Shown here: one piece after another, positions 34,648 through 45,491 of the stretch
Position numbering within the stretch: position 1 is the first letter of the stretch
How the letters are laid out: the number at the start of each line of letters is the position of its first letter
NCBI GenBank assembly: GCA_028023455.1
Contig: JAQFVV010000346.1
Coordinates: 436,001 to 500,000 of the forward strand
Length of the DNA stretch: 64,000 nucleotides
Direction of reading: 5' to 3'
Source: Epiperipatus broadwayi
Lineage: Eukaryota; Onychophora; Udeonychophora; Euonychophora; Peripatidae
Notes under the pieces: generated by a model
Database searches by the model: none
Told to the model about the DNA's origin: nothing
The model's input: the letters and a program-made list of their open reading frames with translations, nothing else
Program-made: the position numbers and the translations under genes

Positions 34648-37600
34648 AAAATAATAAAGCATTATTAGATACTATAAAAACACTTAAATCCATATTTTAA
34701 TAAAAATAGACAATATTAAGTCTTTTTGAATAGAGACCAATCATTTTTAAAAAAAGAATCGTTGTTTCCTTGCTCACAATCTTCAGCAAATATCAGACTA
34801 TGTATTGCTTCGGCCTGCTAAAAGGTAATGTGTACCAAATAATATATAAAGATTATTGCAGTAAAGTGATTCATGTTTGAGATTTTTTTTGTTGTTGTTT
34901 TAGATTTTAGTAGTATATATATTTATCGTAAGTGATCCCAGTTTTTTTTTTTCAGTTTTATGACAAGTTATCATAGATAGTTTGTTTTTTGATTTTCAAA
35001 AAAACATACAACTAAAAAATCTTTTACATTACTCACCAGTTTCAAAACATCCATGCAAATTTTAAACTGAGATTGAATACTGTTTCTGAATCTAAAGAGA
35101 AAATATATTATTAAATATAGATCTAAATTTCAAAGTTAGTATACAAAATTGAAAATTTAAATACTTGTATGTTTATAAATTAGATCTAAACAGATTAGCA
35201 CAGTTTCCTTTACCATGACTACTAGTTTACCTGAAAATGCCATTTCATGCCAAAATCCTGTTTATCATGATATATATCAGAAAAATAGCATGCCTTTTTT
35301 TATTAGGTTATTACATCAAATCAAAAATTTAAAAAAAAGGTTTTCTTTTTAAATAAGTATGCTGTGATAGTATTGTATTTACAAATTCTGTCCTAATTTC
35401 TGTAATAGGCTGCAGTAGGATGTTTAATGGATGATAGTTTGATCGATGAAATAGTTGATCTTCGTTCTGTATAACAAATGAATAATGTTCTGAAAAATTT
35501 AAATTGTTGACTGCTTTATTTATTTGAATAATTAGATTGTTGATTAATTATGAAAGAGATTAGTTTCATTATAAGTAATTATTTACAAATGATATTCAGA
35601 AATTCATCATTTCAAAAACTGACTCCACTATGTACATAAACAAACATAATTTCAACTTAGTTTACTGCTGCTGCTCTTAATCACAGTTAATCAAAAATTA
35701 AATTTTGTGTGAAGGGAATTTAATCCTGAATTCTTGATAATTGGTTTTAGATTATCTAAAATAATTATCATATGTATTTGGACATAATTATATGTTGTCT
35801 TTTTTTTTTTTTTTTAAACAAAATTTTCACTTCTAGACATCATTCCATTTATGCTATCTTTTTAGTCAATGATTCATCAATAGTTTTAACTGTTTGGATC
35901 TTATGTTGACGATATTTTTTTTTTACTACAAATATTTGTTGTTGTTTTTTTTAGCTGAACTATATTGATTTTTAGAAATTTATTTTGGTAGATGCCTTGC
36001 AATTAAATATTGGTTCAAATATTTTTTTCCAACTGAGAAATTGTGATGTTATATTAATATCTTGTTCAATAACACTTAATGTTTTATCAAATTTTATAAA
36101 GTAAGAGATTTCTGTACTTTTTTTGTTGATGTTATTGTTGTTTTTTGAAGGATTGGAACATTAAAGATTAAAATCCAATTTTTAATCTCTTTTTGTATCA
36201 GTTTGCATGCATTACATTTTATAATTATCCTCAAATTTGAAACAGAGATGACACATCAATAGTGTGTGGTGAAATTAGAGAAAGATAAGCAATTCAAATA
36301 TTTCATTGAAGATTAAATACAAAGCTTACCAAATGTTTTGAATGAAGGCAACGTTTTTAGATGATTTATTAATTTTTTAAATGGCCTAAGTTTTTATATA
36401 TATAAAACAAGAAATCATCATAATCAACAAAATTTGTTTTTTTTTATGACCTATTAATCCAAGATATTCTGTTATGATATATAATAGTGTTAGATTTGCT
36501 CAATTTGAAATGACAACAGTTCTAAAAAATAATATGAAGCAAAAAAAAAAATATTACTATTACCATCCTTATATTTAATAACTTTAATAAAAATATATTT
36601 AATTATATTGATTGATGATAGCAAGTTTATTTATTGTAGTGTATTGATTACGTTGTTCAAAATATGGGGAAAGATGTTTATAAGCTGTTACAAATATCTT
36701 TGAACTGTTGTCATACAACAATCAGCATAATTATGTACTATATTACTTGGTGGATTTAATTGAAAAATTGCTTCCACAGTCATAAAATACTGCATACCAA
36801 TATCTTTGAATTACTGACACAGCACAGTAGCAAGACAATGGTATATTTTTGTTGCACTGTATAGATAAAGACATCCGCACAGCTTCTAGAAATAACAGTT
36901 ACGTAACATTCACTGACCAACTTGAATATACGATTGCTTGATTTTATTATTTTTTATGAAAAAAAGTTGAGAAAACTTATAAAATATTATAAATGTGAAA
37001 ATGTTATATAAAAAAGATGTAATTATTAAATTAAAGAAATGTTTCATTTGCATATATGGACGACGTGTCACGGTATGTTTTTAACTCTGTTTTAGAAAAA
37101 TGAAGAATATATTGAACTACTGTTGCGCCTGTCACTCTATTTGCATTAAACTATTTTTTTATGAAAGATATTACATCAGCAATGCATAGAAATGTTTGGA
37201 CTAATCTATTTGCAAGATAAAGATTTATTGCATGGTCCAGCATAATAAAATATTTTCAAATCAAATTACATTTTAACATCTGTTTGGGAATTTTTAATAG
37301 CTTCATTACAAATTATAGTTTCACAAATTTATTACCAAGTGAAAAATTAAATTTTGTAAATCAAAAAAAAAAAAAGGCAAAATTTATTTTAAACAGTTTT
37401 AATTATAACAAAAATATCTGGGAAAGCAAAATCTCATTGAGACACAGCCTTAAAATTTTGCTTCATATTTTCAAAGTAATGAAGAATGAATATATGATTT
37501 ATTACAAAATTTAAACAGTGTTATTTTTAATAAATTAATTTTTGAGTACATAACATCAAAATAATTTTTTTTTTTAAATTCTGGTCATGTTTAATCTTGG

Positions 37601-38216
37601 AGGCAACTTTTTTAGAAGCTAAACAAAATAGATTTAATTTTGCTGGTCTAGCTTGTTTCTAACTTTAGAAAATTATAATTTTTGTATGAATCTTTTAATT
37701 GAAAAAAAAACAAAACTGTTTTTGAAGGAATTCAAATAAATTTACAAATTTGTGATATTTTTGTACATTGTTAAAATTTGTACAAAGGTTTATAAAAAAA
37801 ATATATAGGTAAATATTTTATATCAAATAAATGAATGATTTGAGGTGTGTTGATGTTTATGTACATAAATAAAATAACAAAACATTGAATAGAATATATA
37901 TATAGCTATTTAATATTTTTTTTTGTCTTAATATGCTTTGAATAAATTAATATTTTGAGCTTTATATTATGTAATTAATAAAAGATTTATTAAGATTGTC
38001 ATTATAATAATACATGTACTAAACTATATATTCGTTAAAAATAGCAATTATAAACTTTATTTTTGCTGAAATACATTGAAATATATAGCTATATTATTAA
38101 GCAGTTAAACATAAATAGGTTTTATGAATTCCTTAAATTTAAGTTATTAAAAAATAACTATGTTGATATCTTGCAGTTTTTTATTTAACAATAATTAATT
38201 TTATATATGTTTGTAG
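34446..38216. other. MTA intron, distal part, AT-rich
   Basis: T-rich and A-rich intron sequence with many homopolymers and no recognised element, ending in a TTTGTAG acceptor at 38210-38216. GTCGGTCCGCTTTTGCAGAATA near 34620 is close to the complement of TTCTGTAAAAGCGGACCGAC near 34273, so 34270-34645 is an inverted-repeat element that carries the SINE (see findings). Confidence 0.45.
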
Positions 38217-38405
38217 TTTCATGCTATGGACACATTACACAAACATACCTATGATATAGCCAAAGCAATAGCTAGTTTGGTACCTCCAGGTGGTCCTGTA
38301 CTTTGTAGAGATGAAATGGAAGAGTGGTCAGCATCAGAAGCTAATCTTTTTGAAGAGGCCCTTGAAAAATATGGCAAGGACTTCAATGATATTAGACAAG
38401 ATTTT
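38217..38405 (+). CDS. MTA family protein, internal exon (ELM2-SANT linker and SANT)
   Basis: A 189-nt exon, phase 0 at both ends. The acceptor is TTTGTAG before 38217 and the donor is GTGAGT at 38406. The peptide begins [18 protein letters not shown], continues [19 protein letters not shown] and ends [17 protein letters not shown]. This is the junction of ELM2 and SANT in MTA1/2/3-type proteins, with the first SANT helix carrying the [13 protein letters not shown] signature. The Met at 38226 is internal, not a start. The SANT domain contacts the class I HDAC together with ELM2 in NuRD. Codon use and conservation show an intact exon under constraint. Confidence 0.96.
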
Positions 38406-38546
38406 GTGAGTAAAAATTTTTGCCGCCATTTTTTTTTTTTTTTTTTTTTTACAAAAATTTAAATATAGGGCAGACTATGTATATAATTGTTTTTGCACTT
38501 TTTTGCGCATAGTCAGATAATAATTTGATTTTTTTTTTTTTTTCAG
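38406..38546 (+). other. Short MTA intron (141 bp)
   Basis: GTGAGT donor and TTTTTTTTCAG acceptor, with T runs of 18 or more bases at both ends of the intron (near 38429-38448 and 38530-38543). It is tiny next to the 19.4-kb intron upstream. Confidence 0.9.
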
Positions 38547-38621
38547 CTTCCTTGGAAATCATTAAAAAATATAATAGAATATTATTATATGTGGAAAACA
38601 ACAGATAGATATGTTCAGCAA
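38547..38621 (+). CDS. MTA family protein, internal exon (SANT C-terminal part)
   Basis: A 75-nt exon, phase 0 to 0, with a GTAAGT donor at 38622. It encodes [20 protein letters not shown] followed by RYVQQ, the last SANT helix of MTA proteins. The [10 protein letters not shown] stretch corresponds to the region that helps form the basic inositol-phosphate pocket between MTA and HDAC in the mammalian complex (established for MTA1-HDAC1). The next exon, expected to begin KRLKAAEAE-like, was not found in 38622-64000, so the following intron is probably longer than 25 kb or the gene leaves this scaffold. Confidence 0.95.
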
Positions 38622-38958
38622 GTAAGTTTTTATAGATAAGTATACTATAAAAAGAATGGATAGAATTTACTATCAGTTTATAAAGACCTGAAAAAGATAT
38701 TTATGAAATGGTAGTTCATTTGACCTATTTTTTTTAGCAATAAATGTAGTTGGTAGTGATAATTTGGTAAAAGAACAAATTTAAAAAAAAAAAATGTTTA
38801 TACAATGTCAGCCTATAGAGTTATTCTTTTTTAAAAAAACTTTCTAAGCTATCATATGCTAATATATTGTCCTAGATATTCAGTTATTTATATTTAAATT
38901 GATATGAAAATCGTACAATTCATATATATATTGTTAACTGTTAACTTTCAATGGACAA

Positions 38959-39052
38959 GCGTTGGTGGCCGAGTGGCTAGCATAGCTGCCTTACAAACAG
39001 TTGTACCTGGAGTTCACTTCCCGGCCGATGCTTTGACATTAAAAAAAAAAAA
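38959..39052 (+). mobile_element. tRNA-derived SINE, second copy
   Basis: A 73-nt head (38959-39031) begins GCGTTGGTGGCCGAGTGGCT and ends CCCGGCCGATGC, followed by TTTGACATT and A12. It has the same head, the same TTTGACA tail and the same orientation as the copy at 34340. The B box is eroded (AGTTCACTTCC). It lies 337 bp downstream of the SANT exon, in the MTA intron, sense strand. Confidence 0.7.
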
Positions 39053-40022
39053 CAATATTTTTTTAATCTTAAAAAAAAAAAATACATTTTTTAACAAATA
39101 TTCATCTCACCTCTGGTGTTTTTATCATTAATTTACAATAAAGAAAAAAGCTCTCAAAACTATCAATTTCAGCATCATGTGATTTTTTGTTAAATAACAT
39201 GATTTAGAAGTTGAAATAGATATATTATTAAAAATTCTGAAAATTAGTTACATTCTGTTTGTGAAGATGGTCACTTAGTTAGATCCAAAGATATTACTTA
39301 TGTTGATCAAATTGAACAGGTGTTATTATATAAAAAGAAATACGCTCAAATACCAACTGAGAATTTTAAGTCTCATACAATGAAGTTTTATAAAATGAAT
39401 AACTAATAAAACAAACACTTATTTCTTGCTGAATTAAGATTAGTACCACAAATGCAAAGAAATATAATGAAAATTAATATAGCAGACATTTTTGCTTCAT
39501 AAAAATTAGTTCTTGATTTAGTTTACTTAAAACCAAACTGTGGATAAATAAATATGCTCTATCACAACATTATGGTAACTATAATTTTAAAAAAAAATAT
39601 TTTTTTTTATTGATTGATTCATTATTTTGTTGCTTACATAGTAAGGGGATATTTCTTAATTCACGATTCTTTAAAATAAAGCGTGAAGAAAAAAAAAATT
39701 AATGTGACCTTTATTTTTGATGCACTTTATATTCTATTATCAAAAGAATTTAAAAAAGTGCTTCACAAATAGTATTTATTTTATGTAAAATGCAGTAAAA
39801 TTAAATAAAAATTTGATAAGGAAATATATTGTGCAATTGATTGCTGAAGTTTTAATAATCTTTTTAATTATGCTTAGTAACCTTTGCTTAAATAAAGTTA
39901 ATTATTAACTGCATAATACATGAACATTGATTGTAGTATTTTACAATTATAGTTGATATATTTTTTGTCACAAGCAAAATAATATTCATAAAAATTTTAA
40001 TCTATAATTTTGATTGAGTGAA
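39053..40022. other. MTA intron, AT-rich, nothing recognised
   Basis: No coding signal or clear repeat ends. Confidence 0.5.
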
Positions 40023-40343
40023 TACAGGCCGTCCTCTACTTTTGTACCTAATTAGTACCTGAAATATGTATGAAAATAGAGCAATATAATTAAAAAAAAG
40101 CATCAAAAAGGGTTTTATAAATATTTATTTTTTAATGAGGTGTCTTAGCATATACATAAATAACACTATTGATTAATATCTGGTGTTTTCTTTATAAATT
40201 TATCAAGAGATAGTTGAATTGTTCTCTTCTTTTTCTTTTCTTGATAAAAAGTTCTGTAATATGCTGTGTCTTTTTCTATTGCTCTCCTACGAAATAGCAA
40301 ATTTTAAGAAAATAGAATGTATGAAAGTCGAGGATCTCCTGTA
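40023..40343. mobile_element. TA-flanked MITE, pogo/Tigger-like ends
   Basis: The left end TACAGGCCGTCCTCTACTTT and complemented right end TACAGGAGATCCTCGACTTT form terminal inverted repeats of about 20 bp beginning at TA. The TCCTCGACTT motif resembles pogo/Tigger termini. Element of 321 bp with no transposase. Confidence 0.6.
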
Positions 40344-42579
40344 TATTTTATCTAATATTAATACATTTGATTATTTATTGTGCTGAATGAAATTGGCATT
40401 TTTTTGCCTTTCCAATCATTGATGTTGAATTCTTTTTTACCTTGAATATATCATAAATGACTGATTGTTTTGCATAAAACACTGAATGAAAAGAATGGAT
40501 GAAAATCAGATAAAATACATTTATCGTGTTTAAGTCTATAATAAAAACAATATTGTATAATGAATCTTAATTGTAATGTACATTTTTAGCATCACAGCAG
40601 TTATTTTAATTTTAGTTGATGTAGTTTTAGTGTAATCAATAATTCTGTGAGATCATCAATCTTTCAAAAAAATTTTTTGAAGATCATAATAGCAAATAAT
40701 GAAATCAAAATAGTGGATACAAATTGATGATGATTGGTATGACAAATCCTTGCATTAAGTGACATTGCTAACCAGAGTAAAGGTATACTGTATTAATTTC
40801 AGCCATGAACCATAAAAGCAGAATTATGTTAACATTTTTTTTTTCTTTTTAAAAGGAAAGCACAGTAAAATTGCACAAATCATAAGTGCTAAAATTTAGT
40901 AATCAGTTTAGTTTGCTTAAAATCTCTTTCTGTATCCTGGTGGAGAGAAATGTACATTTTTTTTAATTATGTGTATTCTAATAATTTTAGCTATTAGCTA
41001 TGAAAGTTGAATTTGCAAAATGATAAATATTGATGTCAAAAACAATAAAAAATATTAAAAATAAATATATAGCAATGTGATAGAAATCTAAGTGTAAAAA
41101 TTTTGTGAGATTTTTTTTTTACTTTTTAAAATATTCTAGGTACATATTGTAGTAGTTTGTCCAAAATCAGTTTTGAAAATTATTATGTTTTATATGTTTA
41201 TGTAATGCTATTAATGTATGTCATACTACTTGATATTACATATTAAATGCATTTGTCATGTTTTATCTTTTTTATAATTATGTCTATGTGCAGATTAATG
41301 TAAATATGTGGAATTTTGCCTTGCAATATTTATGGTTACTAATATCAAATGAATCTTTTGTAATTAGATGTAAGATTGTTATTAATGCAGCATATACATT
41401 AATGTTTGTTTCAATGATTTCTGTATTAGGTCCAACTAAATTTCATAATTAGACTGGCTATTTTAGTTTTTCATTAGTTATTATTAACCATAAAGATAGA
41501 TAATTTTTTTCATACTAGAAAATTTTTAAAAAATTTCTTATCACTGGGAATGCAAATTTTATAATTTCTCCATTCTGGTTTTCTTATTGTTGGTCATTAT
41601 AAAAGCTAGTGTTAGCAGTATTAAGCTACTACAAGTTCTAAAAATAATAATAATAGGTATTAGTGATATTTTGATTATCTTCAAGAATTTCAGGTTGTAG
41701 CTTCTTTTGAAATTCATGCCTCCTGGATATAATTTGTTATATATATGATTTATTTACTGATCTTTTTTTTTTTTTTCTAATATTATATTTGAAAATATAT
41801 ATATTTTTTTATTTGTTACAAGTTTATTTAAATAAAGAAAATATTATATCCACACATGGCAGCTTTATGTCTAATCAAAATATTTAGGGGTAGTTTTGTC
41901 TTACAGGCTTGAGTTTGTTCTTTGTCATGGTGCTGTCTATCAATAATTACCTAGACTAAAGTAATGAAATAACTTTTTGCATACAAAATATGTTTAAAGT
42001 GAATATTTGTATTTAAACAAAGTTAACATGAGTCTGTATATATACCAAATTTCTTTCTATTGCAATAGTTATTTTCTGATAACTTTATCTTAAGTTAATA
42101 AATAATCTAAGATTTCTAATAGAAATAACATCATAACATAACATAATCTTCCAGGAAATGTTTTTCATATAATTTGAATAAAATACAGGGAAGATGCTGA
42201 AATACAATCAGAATATACAAATACACACATATTGTTCATCCAAAAAAATCACGGTTCCAAACAATACTTTTCCTTATAGACTTTTTTTTAAAATTTGAAA
42301 TATTTCAATTTTTTGTTGTTGTTTTTTAAGAATGTTTTTTTGTTTTTGCTATTTTCAAACTTTCTCCTTTTTAAAAATCAAAGAAGTCAAAAATACCAAA
42401 AGCCTTAGATTTTATGAAATCAGTCCAAAGCAAATAAATGTCAATTTATTTTAGAAAATCAAGTAAATTAAATACATTTTTTAAATAATAAATTCATATT
42501 ATTTATTTAAAAAAATAATTTTATAATAACCAGTAAATAAATATTAATTCCGATTTTTTAAACAATTATAATTAAAAAT
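40344..42579. other. MTA intron, AT-rich, nothing recognised
   Basis: No protein-like frame. The 64-codon frame at 41258-41452 has no recognisable domain and is likely chance. Confidence 0.45.
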
Positions 42580-44145
42580 GGTAATAGTATGAATATTGAA
42601 CCTACCGCTTGATGGCGTTGTTTTTCACACAACGCACATCAATATACCATTTTAGCGGCCTAACTTATGGCTAACATTACAACAGTGTTGTTTAGAGCCT
42701 AACAGGCTGCCTAGAGGGCGATGTATCATATGATTACGTAACAAAATACTACGTCCATTGACTTGCGACATTATTTCTCAAGTGAGCGCAATTCAACTTT
42801 CGCTACGGTCTGATTTGATGGCGGCCGTATTTGAATGATGCGAAACTATCAAAAAATTCATTGTGGAAAAATTTTGAGAAAGCATAGTGGATTTAGTATT
42901 GCATATTAAGAATTGTCAGGCCATCACGCACACTTCCTTACGATTTTGAACTGCACACAACCTGAAAAGGTTAGGGTTTTCAGCAGAGTTCTGTCGAGTT
43001 CACACGCAAATGCATGTTTACGCGTGAATCCGTGCGAGAACAGTAAAATGTTGGTGCGGCAAGGGTTCAAAATTGGTTGCAGGGGAGTGAATTGCTGGCC
43101 ACAGAAGTTGACATTTGTGTTGCTGGCTCCAAAATTCTGTTACTTACAGCTTTGAGGCTCATCTCCTATTGGAGTCAAACAAACCGTAATTCCCCGCCCT
43201 CCTAAAAAAAAAAAATTTTTTTTTTTTTTTAAGGCTTTTTGAAAAGGGAAAAAAATAATGGAAGAACTTTTCGTTATCATATAAAGGTTTCGGTAGCGTA
43301 AATATTAAAAAAAAAAAACCATAAAATAAAAGACGATAATTAAAAATCAAATCATCCACCCTCTAAAAACCAACTGTTGGTTTATTAAAAATGAATTGAT
43401 TAATAAGGCTTTCCAACAAAAAAAAAAAAAAAAAGCTCAAAATCAATAAAAAGTCGGAAAAAGGTTGATAATTTAAAAGCAAACCTAACCCCCCTGCAAT
43501 AATTCGTATATTTTATTAATCTATCTTTTTATATGTATTATATATTCGAATACATTTAAAATTAACATGCGAAGTTTCCAGTACATCGGCAAAAGATATT
43601 AAAAGACGAGAATTAAAATTCAAACCAATGCCCCTCCACCCTCTAAAAACAACTGTTGGTTTATTAATTAAAACAGAATTGTTTAAGGCTTTAAAAAAGA
43701 AGCTCATTTAAAATCCAAAAAAAAGGAGATAATTTAAAAGCAAACCAACCCCCTCTACCATCTAAAAACAAAGTGTTTATTTATTAAAAAGGCAAAAAAA
43801 AAACCGTACGAGTTTTATGTATAGAAAGGGGTAAAAAAAAAGGATAAAAAATTTTTTTTTTACCGTGGTATCATGTAAAGAAACTGATAATTCAAAATTT
43901 AAAAAAAAAAAAAGCTCAAAATAAAAATAAAAAGTCAATAATTTAAAAGCACCCCGCACTATATAAAAACAGTGTTTGTTTATTAAAAACGCAAAAAAAA
44001 AAAAACCATACAAGTTTTATGTATAGGAAGTGGGGAAAAAATTTTTTTTACTGTAGTATTCTGTAAAGAAACAGACAGCCCGTGAATTGGTATATTGATG
44101 TGCATTGGGCGAAAAAGAGCGCCATCAAACACTCATACTATTACC
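42580..44145. mobile_element. Long-TIR DNA element, copy K
   Basis: Outer tips GGTAATAGTATGA and TCATACTATTACC are perfect complements. TIRs extend about 65 bp (GATGGCGxxxTTTTTC ... CGCACATCAATATACCATTTT on the left against GATGGCGCTCTTTTTCGCCC ... ACATCAATATACCAATT from the right). The left third (42600-43170) aligns with copy J in order and spacing; the remainder is the C-rich minisatellite. It is 1566 bp with no transposase, so it is non-autonomous. J and K share a left domain of about 550 bp rich in GCGAGAAC, GGCGGCC and GTGAGCGC words, unlike the surrounding genome. Confidence 0.78.
43180..44050. repeat. Degenerate C-rich minisatellite inside element K
   Basis: Repeated modules carry GATAATTTAAAAGCAAACC, a C-rich box (CCCCCCTGC, CCCCTCCACC, CCCCCTCTACC), CTAAAAACAAxTGTTxGTTT and ATTAAAAA. 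About five to six diverged units separated by A or T runs of 9-16 bases. All reading frames within it are low-complexity artefacts. Confidence 0.7.
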
Positions 44146-44537
44146 TTAAAATATATTCTACTTCATATATATATGCACCCACAAATTTTGCACATAATGA
44201 GTGTAGCATATATTGAATAATATTTGAGTTTTGTACCAGTGATTATTATTTTCTGATTTTTTTAATTTTTTTACATATCATTTAATTTTCTTTGGTCTCT
44301 TGGAAAAAATAAATCAAGGTACCATTTATGTAGAATGGACAAAAAAAAAGTACATTTTATTAAACACATAATTTTTGCCAAGTTTGCATTGAATTGCTTG
44401 CACAAAAGTAATGTTTATACGATAATAATTTCGTATATTCTTTCAAAAAAAATTTTAAAAATTGTATCTATATATATTTCAAATTCTAAATCTCATCATC
44501 TCTAATTCCCCATTTTATTTTACTAAACAAAATAATA

Positions 44538-45491
44538 TACACCTGGGTCTCGTTTCATGCGGTAGATAGGTTCCACAGAAAACCCGCATTAAAAAAAATC
44601 GCACAAAAATAGACTTAATTTACCTTGAAAAATCGGGGTTAGGGTCTGTAATTTTCAGAATTCACATAAAAGCAAAGCAATAAAGAAAACTTACTTTAAA
44701 ATTCACATTAAAAAAATAAGCAAATAAAGTATGACTAATAAAAAATTTCAAATATTTGAAAAAAATTAATACAAGACAAACTTTTTTTATTAACTACAGT
44801 ATTTAATTTTAAATTTTTCACACATATTTTAATCATAACCGCTAGCGTTCGTTTGTAAACTGGAAAGAATTCGATGTGATGTGATATATTGTAGCTTCTC
44901 CTCAAACGAAGTCAAGAATCTCTCAGCAATTATGCCCAGAGAAACCTGTTATCCACATTATTTTTATTCGTGATATGATGTACAACTAGCGCCATTTTCA
45001 GTCTTATGTTGTGTTAATGGTTTTCTGTTTCTGTATTAAAAAAATGAGATCGTAATCAAAACAAAAAAATTATATATTATCATTAGAAAGATTATTTTCA
45101 GCTTATAAAATCTTCGTTTTTTACTTTAAAAATCTAAAAGATTTAGTTCTGTTATATATAACAAAATATATGTTTTAAAAGTTTAATTTTTTTGAATGTT
45201 TATTGCAATATATTTATATGTAAGTATAAATCTATTATTATTATTTACTCATTAGTATAAGTAGGTTATTTACATAGAAGCTAAGTTTTAAAAATATTGC
45301 TTCAGGCCATATTCACGTTAGCTGCCAATATAACGTTATATTTTTGAAGAAAAAAAAAGTATTTCAAGTGAAAATAAGTTATTAATAATTTAAATTTCTT
45401 GATATCTAATAAATATAGTGAAATATGAAAGATATTAAGAAGAAACATGAATCGCATTAAAATAATCCGCATAAAATGAGACCCAAGTGTA
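44538..45491. mobile_element. TA-flanked mariner/pogo-like element, non-autonomous
   Basis: The left end TACACCTGGGTCTCGTTTCA and complemented right end TACACTTGGGTCTCATTTTA begin at TA; the inverted repeats continue through ATGCGG. The inner left side reads GGTTCCACAGAAAACCCGCA, then AAATCGCAC, typical of Tc1/mariner-pogo elements with a GTTCCxxxGAAACC box. It is 954 bp with no transposase frame. A LINE 2 tail fragment lies within it in reverse. Confidence 0.65.
44873..44967 (-). mobile_element. LINE 2 3'-tail fragment
   Basis: On the minus strand it reads GGATAACAGGTTTCTCTGGG, then CATAATTGCTGAGAGATTCT, then TTGAGGAGAAGCTACA, matching the LINE 2 tail at 21680-21757 almost base for base. 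It is a severely 5'-truncated insertion into the mariner/pogo-like element. Confidence 0.75.

Noticed and set aside
38226-38462. A small standalone gene starting at the ATG at 38226
   Set aside because: The ATG is the internal Met of FHAMDTL in MTA, with an acceptor 9 bases upstream and a GTGAGT donor before the frame's stop.
43159-44013. Phe-rich minus-strand frames
   Set aside because: They arise from A runs of the minisatellite in element K; composition is low-complexity.
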